Of a stretch of DNA of 64,000 nucleotides, positions 32,974 to 42,056 are shown piece after piece. Location of the stretch: the NCBI GenBank assembly GCA_965279075.1, contig CBDIHI010000010.1, positions 372,001-436,000 of the forward strand, written 5' to 3'. Position numbers and translations under genes: made by a program. The first letter of the stretch is position 1; each line of letters starts with the position of its first letter. The notes below the pieces were generated by a model. It searched no databases and was not told the origin of the DNA. It was given only the letters and a program-made list of their open reading frames with translations. The DNA comes from SZAS-79 sp965279075 (GTDB taxonomy: Bacteria > Pseudomonadota > Gammaproteobacteria > Burkholderiales > SG8-39).

Positions 32974-33657
32974 TCAGCGTCCCCGGGAGCGGATCGCCTC
33001 CTGCAGGGCGCGTACTTTCTCCAGCCCTTCCTCCTGCAACCTGCGCAGGTTGGCGCGCCCGATGCGGTCCGACACCGACAGCGGCGCCGAGATCGCCATC
33101 AGTTCGGCCGGGCTGAGGCCCGAGGTGTCCACGTAGTCCGAAGCCCCGCCGCCGCGCACCGCGCGCAGCACGCTCGAGCGCACGAGTTGCACGGTCGGAT
33201 CCGGGCTGCGGCGGATGAAGCGCACGGCGCGATGCTCGTCGGCCAGGTCCTCGGCGAAGTCCGGGTGGAAGGCCACGCAGTAGAAGGGCGAGTCGCCGCC
33301 GGGATGCCGCGCCTGCATTCGCTCGCGCGCCGAGGAGACGAGCGACTCGAACGCGCGGGAGGCCTCGAGGCCGCGGGCAAGCGCCGGTACGAGCGCCGGG
33401 AAGATCACGAGGCCGACATCGACCGATCCCGCCGGCATGCGCTCGATTTCTTCGATGGCCGCCCCGAGCCCGGCGACGGCGGCTTCGAATTCCGCGGTGC
33501 CGGGCGCCCCCCCGGGCTCGAGCCGTACGAGGCGATGCAGTGCGCCGCCTTCCCGGGTGCGCTTCGCGTAGGGGCACAGGCCTAGCGCCTCGACGAACTC
33601 CCGCACGTACCGGTCGTTGCGCTCCAGCGCCGCCGCAATGCGTGGATCCCCGTTCAA
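32974..33657 (-). CDS. DUF1415 protein
   Basis: 227 residues. RNDRYVREFVEALGLCPYAK near the N-terminus with its Cys-Pro, and the later FYCVAFHPDFAEDL and RRSPDPTVQLVRSS identify the DUF1415 family, which has no known function. The start TTG 33657 was chosen: it overlaps the acetyltransferase stop by 4 nt and gives the family N-terminus; the frame extends further upstream only as a shadow. Third gene of an overlapping operon with the GNAT and aldo-keto reductase genes. Confidence 0.85.
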   Translation of the reverse strand: MNGDPRIAAALERNDRYVREFVEALGLCPYAKRTREGGALHRLVRLEPGGAPGTAEFEAAVAGLGAAIEEIERMPAGSVDVGLVIFPALVPALARGLEASRAFESLVSSARERMQARHPGGDSPFYCVAFHPDFAEDLADEHRAVRFIRRSPDPTVQLVRSSVLRAVRGGGASDYVDTSGLSPAELMAISAPLSVSDRIGRANLRRLQEEGLEKVRALQEAIRSRGR

Positions 33658-34235
33658 ACCCGGGCCAGCCTGCGCTCGAGGTTGGACTTCACCGCGGGCC
33701 ATTCCGGCGCGACGATGGAGAACACCACCGTGTCGCGGATCGAGCCGTCGGCGTGCAGGCCATGGTGGCGCAGGATGCCGTCCTGCTTCGCCCCGAGGCG
33801 CTCGATCGCCCGGCGGCTTGCTTCGTTGTAGTAGCTGGTGCGCAGTTCCACCGCCATGCGGCCCATCGGGCCGAACGCGTGCGCGAGCAGCAGGAGCTTG
33901 CATTCGGTGTTGATCGCCGTGCGCTGTGACGATCGGGCATACCAAGTGGCGCCGATCTCCAGCCGCCGCCGCGTCGCGTCTATGTGGAGGAAGGTCGTCG
34001 CGCCGACGACCTTCCCGGACGCGTGGTCGCGCACGACAAAAGGCAGCATGGTGCCTTCGTCGCGCAGCGCGAGCCTGCGGTCGATGTCGGCTCGCATGGC
34101 TTCGGGTTTCGGGACGTTGGCGTACCAGAGGTCCCAGAGGCCGCCGTCGCCGGCCGCCTCGCAGAGCGCGTCATGGTGCTCGTGCGAAAGTGGTTCGAGG
34201 GCGGCGTGGCGGCCGGCCAGCGCGATGCCGTTCAC
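33654..34235 (-). CDS. GNAT acetyltransferase, RimJ/RimL type
   Basis: 193-residue GNAT enzyme. N-terminal ALEPLSHEHHDALCEAA, acetyl-CoA-site region GATTFLHIDATRRRLEIGATW, and NEASRRAIERLGAKQDG are the RimJ/RimL-like arrangement that acetylates protein N-termini or small amines. It overlaps both neighbours by 4 nt, so translation is probably coupled from the aldo-keto reductase through to DUF1415. Confidence 0.88.
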   Translation of the reverse strand: MNGIALAGRHAALEPLSHEHHDALCEAAGDGGLWDLWYANVPKPEAMRADIDRRLALRDEGTMLPFVVRDHASGKVVGATTFLHIDATRRRLEIGATWYARSSQRTAINTECKLLLLAHAFGPMGRMAVELRTSYYNEASRRAIERLGAKQDGILRHHGLHADGSIRDTVVFSIVAPEWPAVKSNLERRLARV

Positions 34236-35170
34236 CCGAGGGCTTCCCAGTAGGCGACCATCCGCCTGCGCGTTGCGGCGTCCGGCATCGGGCCTCGCGC
34301 GGCATTCATGTTGTCGGTCATGTACTCGGCCTTGTCGGTGCCGGGGATCACGCCGTTCACCGCCTCGTTCGACAACAGGTACTTGAGGAAGAACTGCGCC
34401 CAGCTCGTCGCGCCGATCTCGGTGGCAAGGGCGGGCAGTGGCTTGCCGCGCACGGCGGAGAAGAGTTTGCCGCGCCCGAAGGGAAGCGCGGTCAGCACCG
34501 CGGTGCCCGCCTCCGCGGCCGCCGGCAGGAGCTTCGCTTCGGCCTGTCGGTCGGCCAGCGAATAGGCCACCTGCAGGAAGTCGGGCTTTTCGCGCCGGAC
34601 GACTTCGGCGAGCGCGTCGTAGGTCGCGGGATTGGAATTGGTGATCCCGATGTAGCGCGTGCGGCCCTGCTCGCGCCAGTCGCGCAGCACGTCGAGCGTG
34701 GTGCCGGCGTCACGTACGTTGTGGATCTGCATGAGGTCGACCTTCGGGGTCCTGAGGCGCTCGAGCGAGCGGCGCATCTCCGCCAGCGTCTCGTCCCGGC
34801 CGGCGACACGGACCTTGGTCGCGAGGAATATCCTGTCGCGCAGGCCGGTCGCGGCGAGCAGGTCGCCGACCACATCCTCGGCAGTCCCGTAGGACGGGGC
34901 GGTATCGACGAGCCGGGCGCCGCCGGCGACCATGGTGCGCAGGACCTCGGCGCGTTCGGCGCGCTTCGCGGCATCGGCGCCGATGTCGAATACGATCGCG
35001 GTGCCGATGCCCACGCAGGGCAGGCGTTCCCCGCCGTGGGGGATGGGGCGGGTGAGCAGGCCGTCGGCGGCGGGGGCGGGGAGGGGCAGGGCGGCGGCAC
35101 CCACGCCGGCGGCCAGTGCGAGGAATTCGCGGCGCGAATACTTGTTGCCGGTGTGACGACGCTGCTCCAT
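34232..35170 (-). CDS. Tat-exported aldo/keto reductase
   Basis: 312 residues. A twin-arginine leader (YSRREFLALAAGVGAAALP) predicts export of the folded protein to the periplasm. The aldo-keto reductase tetrad is visible: Asp and Tyr in DTAPSYGTAEDVV, Lys in FLATKVRV and His in LMQIHNV. ATG 35170 was preferred over TTG 35188 because GAAGGGAAGG precedes it. NADPH-dependent enzymes are unusual in the periplasm, so the cofactor source is an open question. First gene of the three-gene overlapping operon. Confidence 0.87.
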   Translation of the reverse strand: MEQRRHTGNKYSRREFLALAAGVGAAALPLPAPAADGLLTRPIPHGGERLPCVGIGTAIVFDIGADAAKRAERAEVLRTMVAGGARLVDTAPSYGTAEDVVGDLLAATGLRDRIFLATKVRVAGRDETLAEMRRSLERLRTPKVDLMQIHNVRDAGTTLDVLRDWREQGRTRYIGITNSNPATYDALAEVVRREKPDFLQVAYSLADRQAEAKLLPAAAEAGTAVLTALPFGRGKLFSAVRGKPLPALATEIGATSWAQFFLKYLLSNEAVNGVIPGTDKAEYMTDNMNAARGPMPDAATRRRMVAYWEALG

Positions 35171-35260
35171 GCCGGGCCTTCCCTTCAAGGTCGTTGTTCG
35201 ATGCAGTACAGTATCAAACTATCGCCGGAAAATCGTTCGACCCGGCGCCTGGGGACTCCA

Positions 35261-36235
35261 ATGAAACTGCACGCCCTAGCCCTTGCGGCCGCCGTATCCA
35301 CCCTGCTTGCGCCCACCGGCGCCGCCGCGCAGCCCGCATGGCCCGCCAAGCAGATCTTCTTCGTCGTGCCGTATGCCGCCGGCGGCTTCTCCGATACGCG
35401 TGCCCGCAGGATCGGAGCCGAGTTGTCGAAGGTCCTGGGCCAGCCCATCGTCATCGACAACAAGGGCGGTGCGGGCGGGGTGCTCGGCACGGACGCCGTC
35501 GCGAAGGCGGCGCCGGACGGCTACACGATCGGCATGGGCAACCTTGCGCCGCTGGCGGTCAATCCCAGCCTCATGAAGAAGCTGCCCTACGACCCGGCGA
35601 AGGACGTCGCGCCCGTGGTGCTGATCGAGAACAGCCCGCTGATCCTGACGGCCGGGCCGGGCCTGGCGGCGAAGAGCGTGAAGGAACTGATCGCGATGGC
35701 CAGGGCGCAGCCTGGCAAGCTCGCGTTCGGTTCCTCGGGCGTCGGCGGGGCGCACCACCTGTCGGGCGAGATGCTGAAGCAGGCCGCTGGGATCGACATC
35801 GTCCACGTGGCCTACAAGGGCGGCGCGCCGGCGGCGGCCGACGTGCTGGCCGGGCACGTCCCGATGATGTTCGAGATGGGCTATGCGGCGCTGCCTTCGG
35901 TGAAGTCCGGGCGGATCCGGGCGCTGGCGGTGACCTCCACCAGGCGGATTGGTGCACTGCCCGACGTGCCCACGATGGACGAGGCCGGCATTCCCGGGTT
36001 CGAGTCCTACAACTGGCAGGGCGTCATCGTGCCGGCGAGGACGCCGCGCGAGATCGTCGATCGGCTGAACCGCGAATTGAACGCTCTGCTCGCCCAGCCC
36101 GCGTTGCGGGACCTGATCACGGGAGACGGCAGCCAGGTCGGCGGCGGTACGCCCGAGGCCTTCGGCGCCTTCATCCGCGCCGAGACGGTGAAGTGGGGCA
36201 AGGTCGTGAAGCAGGCCGGCATGCAGCCGGAATGA
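35261..36235 (+). CDS. TctC/Bug-family periplasmic solute receptor (3 of 6)
   Basis: 324-residue Bug receptor with signal peptide ending GAAAQ. The ligand loop reads VPYAAGGFSDTRAR, followed by VIDNKGGAGGVLGTDAV and PDGYTIGMG. ATG 35261 follows a GGGGA ribosome binding site; a long open frame upstream overlaps the divergent aldo-keto reductase and is a shadow. It stands alone, divergent from the aldo-keto reductase operon and followed by the FmdB gene. Confidence 0.9.
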   Translation: MKLHALALAAAVSTLLAPTGAAAQPAWPAKQIFFVVPYAAGGFSDTRARRIGAELSKVLGQPIVIDNKGGAGGVLGTDAVAKAAPDGYTIGMGNLAPLAVNPSLMKKLPYDPAKDVAPVVLIENSPLILTAGPGLAAKSVKELIAMARAQPGKLAFGSSGVGGAHHLSGEMLKQAAGIDIVHVAYKGGAPAAADVLAGHVPMMFEMGYAALPSVKSGRIRALAVTSTRRIGALPDVPTMDEAGIPGFESYNWQGVIVPARTPREIVDRLNRELNALLAQPALRDLITGDGSQVGGGTPEAFGAFIRAETVKWGKVVKQAGMQPE

Positions 36236-36246
36236 ACGGACGGCGG

Positions 36247-36252
36247 TAAAAT
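36247..36252 (+). promoter_or_regulatory. -10 element 7 nt before the FmdB start
   Basis: TAAAAT in GGCGGTAAAATCGCGGCC with the ATG 7 nt downstream, predicting a nearly leaderless transcript. No -35 hexamer is evident. Confidence 0.4.
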
Positions 36253-36259
36253 CGCGGCC

Positions 36260-36538
36260 ATGCCACTCTACGAATATTCCCCACTTTCCGGCGCGTGCGA
36301 CAAGTGCAGCGGCGTGTTCGAGGTGATGCAGCGCATCGCCGACGACAAGCTGACGGCCTGCCCCGAATGCGGCCAGGCCTGCGAGCGCCGCATCAGCCGC
36401 GTCGCGCTGGGAGGCAAGTACTCGACCTCCGACGCCACCGTGAAGCGCCTCGGCCTGACCAAGTACAAGAAGAACGGCGACGGGTCATACGAGCGCACGG
36501 TCGGGACCGGGGGTCCCGAGCACATCGTGCGCAAGTAA
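36260..36538 (+). CDS. FmdB-family zinc ribbon protein
   Basis: 92 residues. N-terminal MPLYEYSP and two CxxC pairs (CDKC and CPEC) with CERR make the FmdB/CxxC regulatory-type zinc ribbon. Compared with the commonest form, the first pair is preceded by SGA and the tail (TKYKKNGDGSYERT) is basic and longer, so nucleic-acid or protein binding is possible. Function of the family is not established. Converges on the serine hydrolase gene with 3 nt between. Confidence 0.85.
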   Translation: MPLYEYSPLSGACDKCSGVFEVMQRIADDKLTACPECGQACERRISRVALGGKYSTSDATVKRLGLTKYKKNGDGSYERTVGTGGPEHIVRK

Positions 36539-36541
36539 GCC

Positions 36542-37741
36542 TCAGTCCGTCAGCGCCTGGTAGGTGAGCTGGCGCATCATCGCGCGGTAGTGGCGGCGCA
36601 GTTCGGGCGCGCACAGCATCAGGACGCCGACCAGTTGCTCCTTCGGGTCCACCCAGAAGAACGTGCCGTGCACGCCCGACCAGTAGAAATCGCCCACCGA
36701 GCCGGGCACCGGATTGCGCCCGGCCTCCTTCCTCACGCAAAAGCCCAGGCCGAAGCCCTGGCCGAACTCGGCCATCGGCGAGGACTCCTCGAATTGCGAG
36801 CGCGTCGTCCCGCTGAACGCGATACCGGGCGGCAGGTGGTCGCAGGTCATCAGCTCGACGGTCTTCCTGGAGACGAGCCGCACGCCGTCCAACTCGCCTT
36901 CGTTCAGCAGCATCTGGGCGAAGCGCACGTAGTCGGGCGCCGTCGACACCATGCCGCCGCCGCCGGATAGGAAGTTCGGGCGCTTGGTGAGCGAGCGCGA
37001 CATGGGGGGGCGTTCGCCCGTCTTCGGATCGAGCAGCGCTTCCGCGACACGGTCGGCCTCCTTCGCCGGCACCGTGAAGCCGGTATCGTGCATGCCCAGC
37101 GGTCCCGTGATCCGCGCAGCGATGAACTCGTCGAGCGCCATGCCGGAGACCACCTCGACGATGCGGCCGAGCACGTCGGTGGACATGCTGTAGTCCCAGA
37201 CCTCGCCGGGATGGTTGTTGAGCGGCAACCGGGAGAGCTTGGTGACGAATTCGGCCGTGGTCTGGTTCGGGTCGAAGATGTTCGCGTCGCGATAGGCCTT
37301 CTTCACCTGCGAGTCGCCGAACTGCCCGTAGGTGACGCCCGAGGTATGGCGCAGCAGGTCCTGTACCGACATGTCGCGGCGCGCGGTCTCCAGCGTGAGC
37401 TTGCCGCCGGCCTCGACGCCGACCTTGAGCCCGCCCAGTTCCGGCAGGTAGGCCGACGCCGGGTTGACCAGCCGGATCCGGCCTTCCTCGACGAGCATCA
37501 TGATCGCGAGCGACACGATGGGCTTGGTCATCGAGGCGATCCGGAAGATCGAGCCGGTCGCCATCGGCAGGCCCTTTTCCCGGTCACGGTATCCGAAGGC
37601 CTGCAGGTAGGCCGTCTTGCCGCGCCGCGCCACGAGCGCCACGGCGCCGGGGATCGTGCCGGCCTCGACGTCGGACTGGAAAGTGGCGGCGATGCGCGCC
37701 AGGCGCTCGCTGGACAGGTTCACTGCTTCTGGGCTGGTCAC
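36542..37741 (-). CDS. serine hydrolase, beta-lactamase class C/esterase family
   Basis: 399 residues without a signal peptide. SxxK is IASMTKP with Ser70 and Lys73; the YxN-like motif is DYSMST with Tyr184; the third box is VHGTFFW. This is the EstB-like cytosolic esterase group rather than a periplasmic AmpC. GTG 37741 was chosen because GGAGG lies 8 nt upstream; the frame runs 63 codons further back but that part is unsupported. Physiological substrate unknown. Confidence 0.88.
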   Translation of the reverse strand: MTSPEAVNLSSERLARIAATFQSDVEAGTIPGAVALVARRGKTAYLQAFGYRDREKGLPMATGSIFRIASMTKPIVSLAIMMLVEEGRIRLVNPASAYLPELGGLKVGVEAGGKLTLETARRDMSVQDLLRHTSGVTYGQFGDSQVKKAYRDANIFDPNQTTAEFVTKLSRLPLNNHPGEVWDYSMSTDVLGRIVEVVSGMALDEFIAARITGPLGMHDTGFTVPAKEADRVAEALLDPKTGERPPMSRSLTKRPNFLSGGGGMVSTAPDYVRFAQMLLNEGELDGVRLVSRKTVELMTCDHLPPGIAFSGTTRSQFEESSPMAEFGQGFGLGFCVRKEAGRNPVPGSVGDFYWSGVHGTFFWVDPKEQLVGVLMLCAPELRRHYRAMMRQLTYQALTD

Positions 37742-37868
37742 GCCTGATGCCTCCGGGGAATTTGCAGGGTCTGCATCGGTATTGTAGCGAGGCCCTCCAC
37801 GGTCCGCCCGCTTGCTAGAATTCCCCTCCCGCCCGTCCCCCAATCCCGATCGCGCGAAAACGTCCCCC

Positions 37869-39332
37869 ATGTCACTGCGAACGAAAGCATTGCGGGTATT
37901 CACCGGCGCGCTCGCCACTGAGACCAACACCTTTGCGCCGATGCCGACGGGGCTGAGCGCCTTCCGAGAGCGCGGCTACTACCCGGCAGGGTCGCACCCG
38001 GACCGGATGACCCAGTTCGCCGGGCCCCTGTGGGCGGCGCGCGAGCGCGTGAAGTCCGACGGCTGGACGCTCGTCGAAGGCATGGTCGCGGCGGCACAGC
38101 CCAGCGGCACAACCACGCGCCATGCCTATGAAACCCTGCGCGACGAGCTGCTCGCCGACCTCCAGGCGGCGCTGCCGGTCGATGTGGTGGTGCTCGGACT
38201 GCATGGCGCAATGGTCGCCGACGGCTATGACGACTGCGAAGGCGACCTGCTGGCGCGCGTCCGGAAGATCGTCGGCCCCGGCGTGGTCGTGGGCGCCGAA
38301 CTCGACCCGCACAACCACCTGACGCCGGCGATGGTCGGCAATGCCGACCTCCTGGTGGCCTTCAAGGAATATCCGCACACCGACATCCTCGAGCGGGCGC
38401 GCGAACTGGTCGACCTGTGCGCGAGAACTGCGCAGGGGCTCATCCGGCCCGTGTCGGCCGTGGTCGATTGCGGGATGGTGGTCAAGGTGCACACGGCGCA
38501 CCAGCCTGCGCGCGGGTTCGTGGACCGGATCATGGCGCTCGAAGGCAGGGATCGCGTGTTGTCGATCTCGGTCACGCACGGGTTCCCCTGGGGCGACGTT
38601 CCGGAGATGGGCACGCGGATGCTGGTCTACACGGACGACGACGAAGCGGGCGCGAAGGCGCTCGCGCGCCGGCTCGCCGACGAATTGATCGGCATGCGTG
38701 AAGCGTTGACCCCCAGGGTGCCCGGCGTCGATGCGGCCCTGGACGAGGCGCTGGCCTTCGATGGCGGGCCGGTGGTGATTTCTGACGGCGCGGACAATGC
38801 GGGCGGCGGCGCAGCCAGCGACTCGACTTTCATCCTGCGCCGCATGCTGGAGCGCGGGGTGCGCAACGCAGCGATCGGCCCGCTGTGGGACCCGGTGGCC
38901 GCACGCATTGCGTTCGACGCAGGTCCGGGCGCGAGGCTGATGCTGAGGATGGGCGGCAAGGTCAGCGCCGCCTCGGGCGACCCGGTGGACGCGGAATGCA
39001 CGGTCAAGGCCGTCTGCAAGGACATGGTGATGACCGGCCTCGCGGGGACCCGCGCGCCGCTCGGGGACTGCGCGCTGGTGGAAGCCGCAGGGATCGAGAT
39101 CGTGCTGATCACGACCCGCGCGCAGGCGGTCGACACCGACCTCTTCACGCAGCTCGGGTGCGACCTGGCTGCGAAAAAACTCGTGGTAGTGAAGTCATCC
39201 CAGCACTTCTACGCCTCGTACTCGAAAGTCGCGAAGAAGGTGCTGTATGCCGCCGCACCGGGCTCGGTGACGGCGGACCTGGACTCGCTGCCCTACAGGA
39301 AGATCAGGCGGCCGCTCTGGCCGCTGGCCTGA
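37869..39332 (+). CDS. M81 family metallopeptidase (MlrC-like)
   Basis: 487 residues. The zinc-dependent M81/DUF1485 fold is shown by GALATETNTFAPMPT at the N-terminus, LGLHGAMVADGYDDCEGDLL, ELDPHNHLTPAM and FKEYPHTD. Family members include MlrC, which opens degradation products of microcystin, but most act on unknown peptides or amides; a neighbouring solute receptor is common in such loci. A TAGAAT at 37816-37821 may be the -10. It converges on the small membrane protein gene with 1 nt between stops. Confidence 0.87.
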   Translation: MSLRTKALRVFTGALATETNTFAPMPTGLSAFRERGYYPAGSHPDRMTQFAGPLWAARERVKSDGWTLVEGMVAAAQPSGTTTRHAYETLRDELLADLQAALPVDVVVLGLHGAMVADGYDDCEGDLLARVRKIVGPGVVVGAELDPHNHLTPAMVGNADLLVAFKEYPHTDILERARELVDLCARTAQGLIRPVSAVVDCGMVVKVHTAHQPARGFVDRIMALEGRDRVLSISVTHGFPWGDVPEMGTRMLVYTDDDEAGAKALARRLADELIGMREALTPRVPGVDAALDEALAFDGGPVVISDGADNAGGGAASDSTFILRRMLERGVRNAAIGPLWDPVAARIAFDAGPGARLMLRMGGKVSAASGDPVDAECTVKAVCKDMVMTGLAGTRAPLGDCALVEAAGIEIVLITTRAQAVDTDLFTQLGCDLAAKKLVVVKSSQHFYASYSKVAKKVLYAAAPGSVTADLDSLPYRKIRRPLWPLA

Positions 39333-39333
39333 A

Positions 39334-39495
39334 TCAGGTGTGCGTCACCAGGGCGATGCCTTCGGTGACCACGAAGGCGACGACCATGGCCAGCGCCGAA
39401 AACTTGGCGAACTTGCCGAAGGCCTTGTTGCCCACGTCCGTGAAGGAATAGAAGATCAGGGCGGCGAGGATGCTGAAGTTTGCGTACATCTGCAT
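39334..39495 (-). CDS. 53-residue small membrane protein
   Basis: A short frame starting ATG 39495 with AAAGG 8 nt upstream and ending TGA at 39334. The product is 53 residues with two hydrophobic stretches (FSILAALIFYSF and FSALAMVVAFVVTEGIALV) joined by a basic loop (VGNKAFGKFAKF). The composition, good ribosome binding site and exact fit between two gene ends support it being real. No family recognised. It resembles the many tiny inner-membrane proteins of proteobacteria. It could be an accessory of nothing adjacent; the neighbours are an M81 peptidase (convergent) and a Bug receptor upstream. Confidence 0.6.
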   Translation of the reverse strand: MQMYANFSILAALIFYSFTDVGNKAFGKFAKFSALAMVVAFVVTEGIALVTHT

Positions 39496-39600
39496 GACGT
39501 ATACCTTTCAGGTCGGGAATCGAGGCGGAAAGTGTGCCCTGCGGCGCTTGCTGCAGCCTGACCCGCGCCTGACCCTTGGCTGTCGGCGCGGGTTCCCGGC

Positions 39601-40572
39601 TCAGTTCGGCGAACGCAGGCCGAGCTTTTCCATCACGACCCGGTCGGATTCGAACTGCTTTCTCGCGTAAGCGGTGTACTCCTCGCCGGTCATGTAGATC
39701 GTGGGCTGGTCGTAGCGCTCGAGCGTCTTCAGGTAGGCCGGGTCGTCCATTGCGCGGCGGAAGGCGTCATGCAGGGTTTTGACCACCGCAGGATCCATGC
39801 CGCGGGGTCCGGCAATGCCGAAGGGCGAGTTGGAGACCATGTCGTAGCCGACGTCCTTGAGGGTGGGGACGGCCGGCCACCGCTTGGTGCGCTCGGCGCC
39901 CCAGGTGACCAGCAGTCGCGCGCGGCCGGAGTCGACCTGCGGGGCCCAACCGGTGGAGTCGACCGTTGCGTCGATATGGCCACCCAGCAGCGACTGGATG
40001 TTCTCGGCCACGCCCTTGAACGGCACGTGCAGGAACTTGATGCCGAGGTTGGCGGCGATCTCCTCCATCGTGATGTGCAGGCTGGTGCCCGCGCCAGGCG
40101 TGCCGTAGGACACCTTGCCGGGATTCGCCTTTGCGTAGTCGATGAATTCCTTGAAGGTCTTCCACGGCGCGTCGGCCCGCACCACCACGCCGAACGTGTA
40201 GCCCGTGAGGCCGATAAGGTAGGTGATGTCCTTCAGCGGGTCGAACGCGACCTTCTGCAGGTGCGGGATACGGAAAACTGTAATCGGTGTCTGCGTGAGC
40301 GTGTACCCGTCCGGGCGCGCGGCGACCATGGCCACGGCGCCCATGGTCCCGGAAGCGCCGGGCCGGTTCTCGATGACGACCGGCTGGCCGAGCTGCCTGC
40401 CCGCGGCCTCCGCGAAGGATCGCAGCACGAGGTCGCTCGATCCACCCACGGGCCAGGGGCAGATCAGCGTGAGGGGCTTGGACGGGAAAGCTTGTGCAAG
40501 TGCAGCAATCGGTGCGGCGAGCAGGCCGGCGGCCAGCATCGCGGACGCCAGGAACGTACGGCGGACGGTCAT
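39601..40572 (-). CDS. TctC/Bug-family periplasmic solute receptor (4 of 6)
   Basis: 323 residues with signal peptide ending AALAQ. Ligand loop ICPWPVGGSSDLVLR, in which Trp-Pro replaces the usual Ala-Pro, then VVIENRPGASGTMG. ATG 40572 has GGAGGAGA just upstream. It follows the RND efflux operon by 50 nt in the same direction; read-through is possible but a separate promoter is as likely. Confidence 0.9.
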   Translation of the reverse strand: MTVRRTFLASAMLAAGLLAAPIAALAQAFPSKPLTLICPWPVGGSSDLVLRSFAEAAGRQLGQPVVIENRPGASGTMGAVAMVAARPDGYTLTQTPITVFRIPHLQKVAFDPLKDITYLIGLTGYTFGVVVRADAPWKTFKEFIDYAKANPGKVSYGTPGAGTSLHITMEEIAANLGIKFLHVPFKGVAENIQSLLGGHIDATVDSTGWAPQVDSGRARLLVTWGAERTKRWPAVPTLKDVGYDMVSNSPFGIAGPRGMDPAVVKTLHDAFRRAMDDPAYLKTLERYDQPTIYMTGEEYTAYARKQFESDRVVMEKLGLRSPN

Positions 40573-40622
40573 TTTGTCTCCTCCCTGTTTTTTTCTAATT
40601 TCGCACAGGGCAGGGGCGCTGT

Positions 40623-42056
40623 CTACTTCGCCGTTGGGGGCCGGGCCCCTTCCCATCCCCCGCCGAGGGCTTTCACGAGGGATACCGCCGTAAGCAGGCG
40701 CTGGCCCGAAAGCTGCGCGGCCAGCCGCTCGCTCGCAAGCAGGCCCTGCTGCGCGGTGATGACGTCGAGGTAGGTAGCGACGCCGCCTTCGTAACGGCTG
40801 GTGGCGATGTCGAGGACCTTCGCCGCGCTTGCGTTGGCCGCGCGCGCCTGCGCGTGCGCGCGCTCCAGCGACGCGAGCCCGGTGATGCCGTCCTCGACTT
40901 CCTGCATGGCCGTCAGCACCACGCGGCGATAGTTGGCGACCGTCGCTTCGTAGCCGGCACTGGCGTTGTCGATGTTGGCCTGGATGCGGCCGCCGTCGAA
41001 GAGGGGCATCGCAAGCGTCGCGCCGAGAGACCAGACCAGGCTGGGCGCGTCGAACAGGCGCGACAGCAATCGCGACTGCTGCCCTGCGAACCCGCCGAGC
41101 TGGATGCTCGGGTAGAACGCCGAACTGGCGACCCCGACCTGCGCATTGGCTGCCGCCATCGCGCGTTCCGCCGCGGCCACGTCGGGCCTGCGCTCCAGGA
41201 CGTCGGAGGGCACGCCCAGCGGCACGGCCGGCGGCTCGTGCAGCTTCACCTGCGGCGCGATCGAAAAAAGCGGGGCGGGCGTGCCGGTCAGCGTGGCGAT
41301 CGCGTGCTCGAACTGGCTGCGCGCTTTCTTCAGCACGTCGACCTGCGTGAGGGTCGAGTCGAGCAGGGCCTGCTGCTGGGCCACGTCGAGGCCGGACGTG
41401 GCCCCGAGGTCGTGGCGCGCGGCGGCAAGGCCACGGGCCTTGCGCTGCAGGTCGATCGAACGCGCCAGCACGTCGAGTTCGACGTCGAGCGCGCGCAGGT
41501 TGAAGTAGGCCGTGGCGAGGTCGGCGGTGAGCAGCAGCCGGATGTTCTCGAAGTCCGCCGCGGACTGCTCGGCCGACGCGCGCGCCCCTTCGACCGCGCG
41601 GCTCACGCGCCCCGACAGGTCGACCTCGTAGGCTGCCGTGAACACGCCCGCCATGTCGGTCTGCGCCACCGAGAAGTTCGGCGTTGCATAGCCGGAGAGC
41701 GGCCTGTTCTGCGTGATCCGGGTACGCACGTCCCTCGCCGAGATCCCGACCTGCGGGTACTGCGCCGCGGAGACGGCCGCCAGCGTGGAGCGCGCCTGGG
41801 TGAGCCGTGCGTTGGCGATCGCAAGGGAGGCGCTGCGCTCGAGGGCATGGCCCACGAGCGCGTCTAGCTGCGGGTCGCCGAAGTCCTTCCACCAGGGGCC
41901 TTTGGGGGCGCCGTCGCTGGGCTTGCCTTCGCGCCAGGGCGCCTCCAACGCCCAGGCGGCCGGCATGTCGAGCACGGGCTTGCGGTAGTCGGGGCCGGCC
42001 GTACAGGCCGACAGCAGCGCGGCCGCCGCGGCGAGGCTGGTGCGCAGGGCGTTCAC
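40623..42056 (-). CDS. RND efflux outer-membrane lipoprotein (NodT/OprM family)
   Basis: 477-residue TolC-like outer-membrane factor. A lipoprotein signal (LLSACTAGPDYRKP) places a lipidated Cys near residue 18. The family halves repeat, with ARLTQARSTLAAVSAAQYP and AERAMAAANAQVGVASSAFYPSI. The start overlaps the adaptor stop by 4 nt. Third gene of the efflux operon, forming the exit duct. Confidence 0.93.
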   Translation of the reverse strand: MNALRTSLAAAAALLSACTAGPDYRKPVLDMPAAWALEAPWREGKPSDGAPKGPWWKDFGDPQLDALVGHALERSASLAIANARLTQARSTLAAVSAAQYPQVGISARDVRTRITQNRPLSGYATPNFSVAQTDMAGVFTAAYEVDLSGRVSRAVEGARASAEQSAADFENIRLLLTADLATAYFNLRALDVELDVLARSIDLQRKARGLAAARHDLGATSGLDVAQQQALLDSTLTQVDVLKKARSQFEHAIATLTGTPAPLFSIAPQVKLHEPPAVPLGVPSDVLERRPDVAAAERAMAAANAQVGVASSAFYPSIQLGGFAGQQSRLLSRLFDAPSLVWSLGATLAMPLFDGGRIQANIDNASAGYEATVANYRRVVLTAMQEVEDGITGLASLERAHAQARAANASAAKVLDIATSRYEGGVATYLDVITAQQGLLASERLAAQLSGQRLLTAVSLVKALGGGWEGARPPTAK

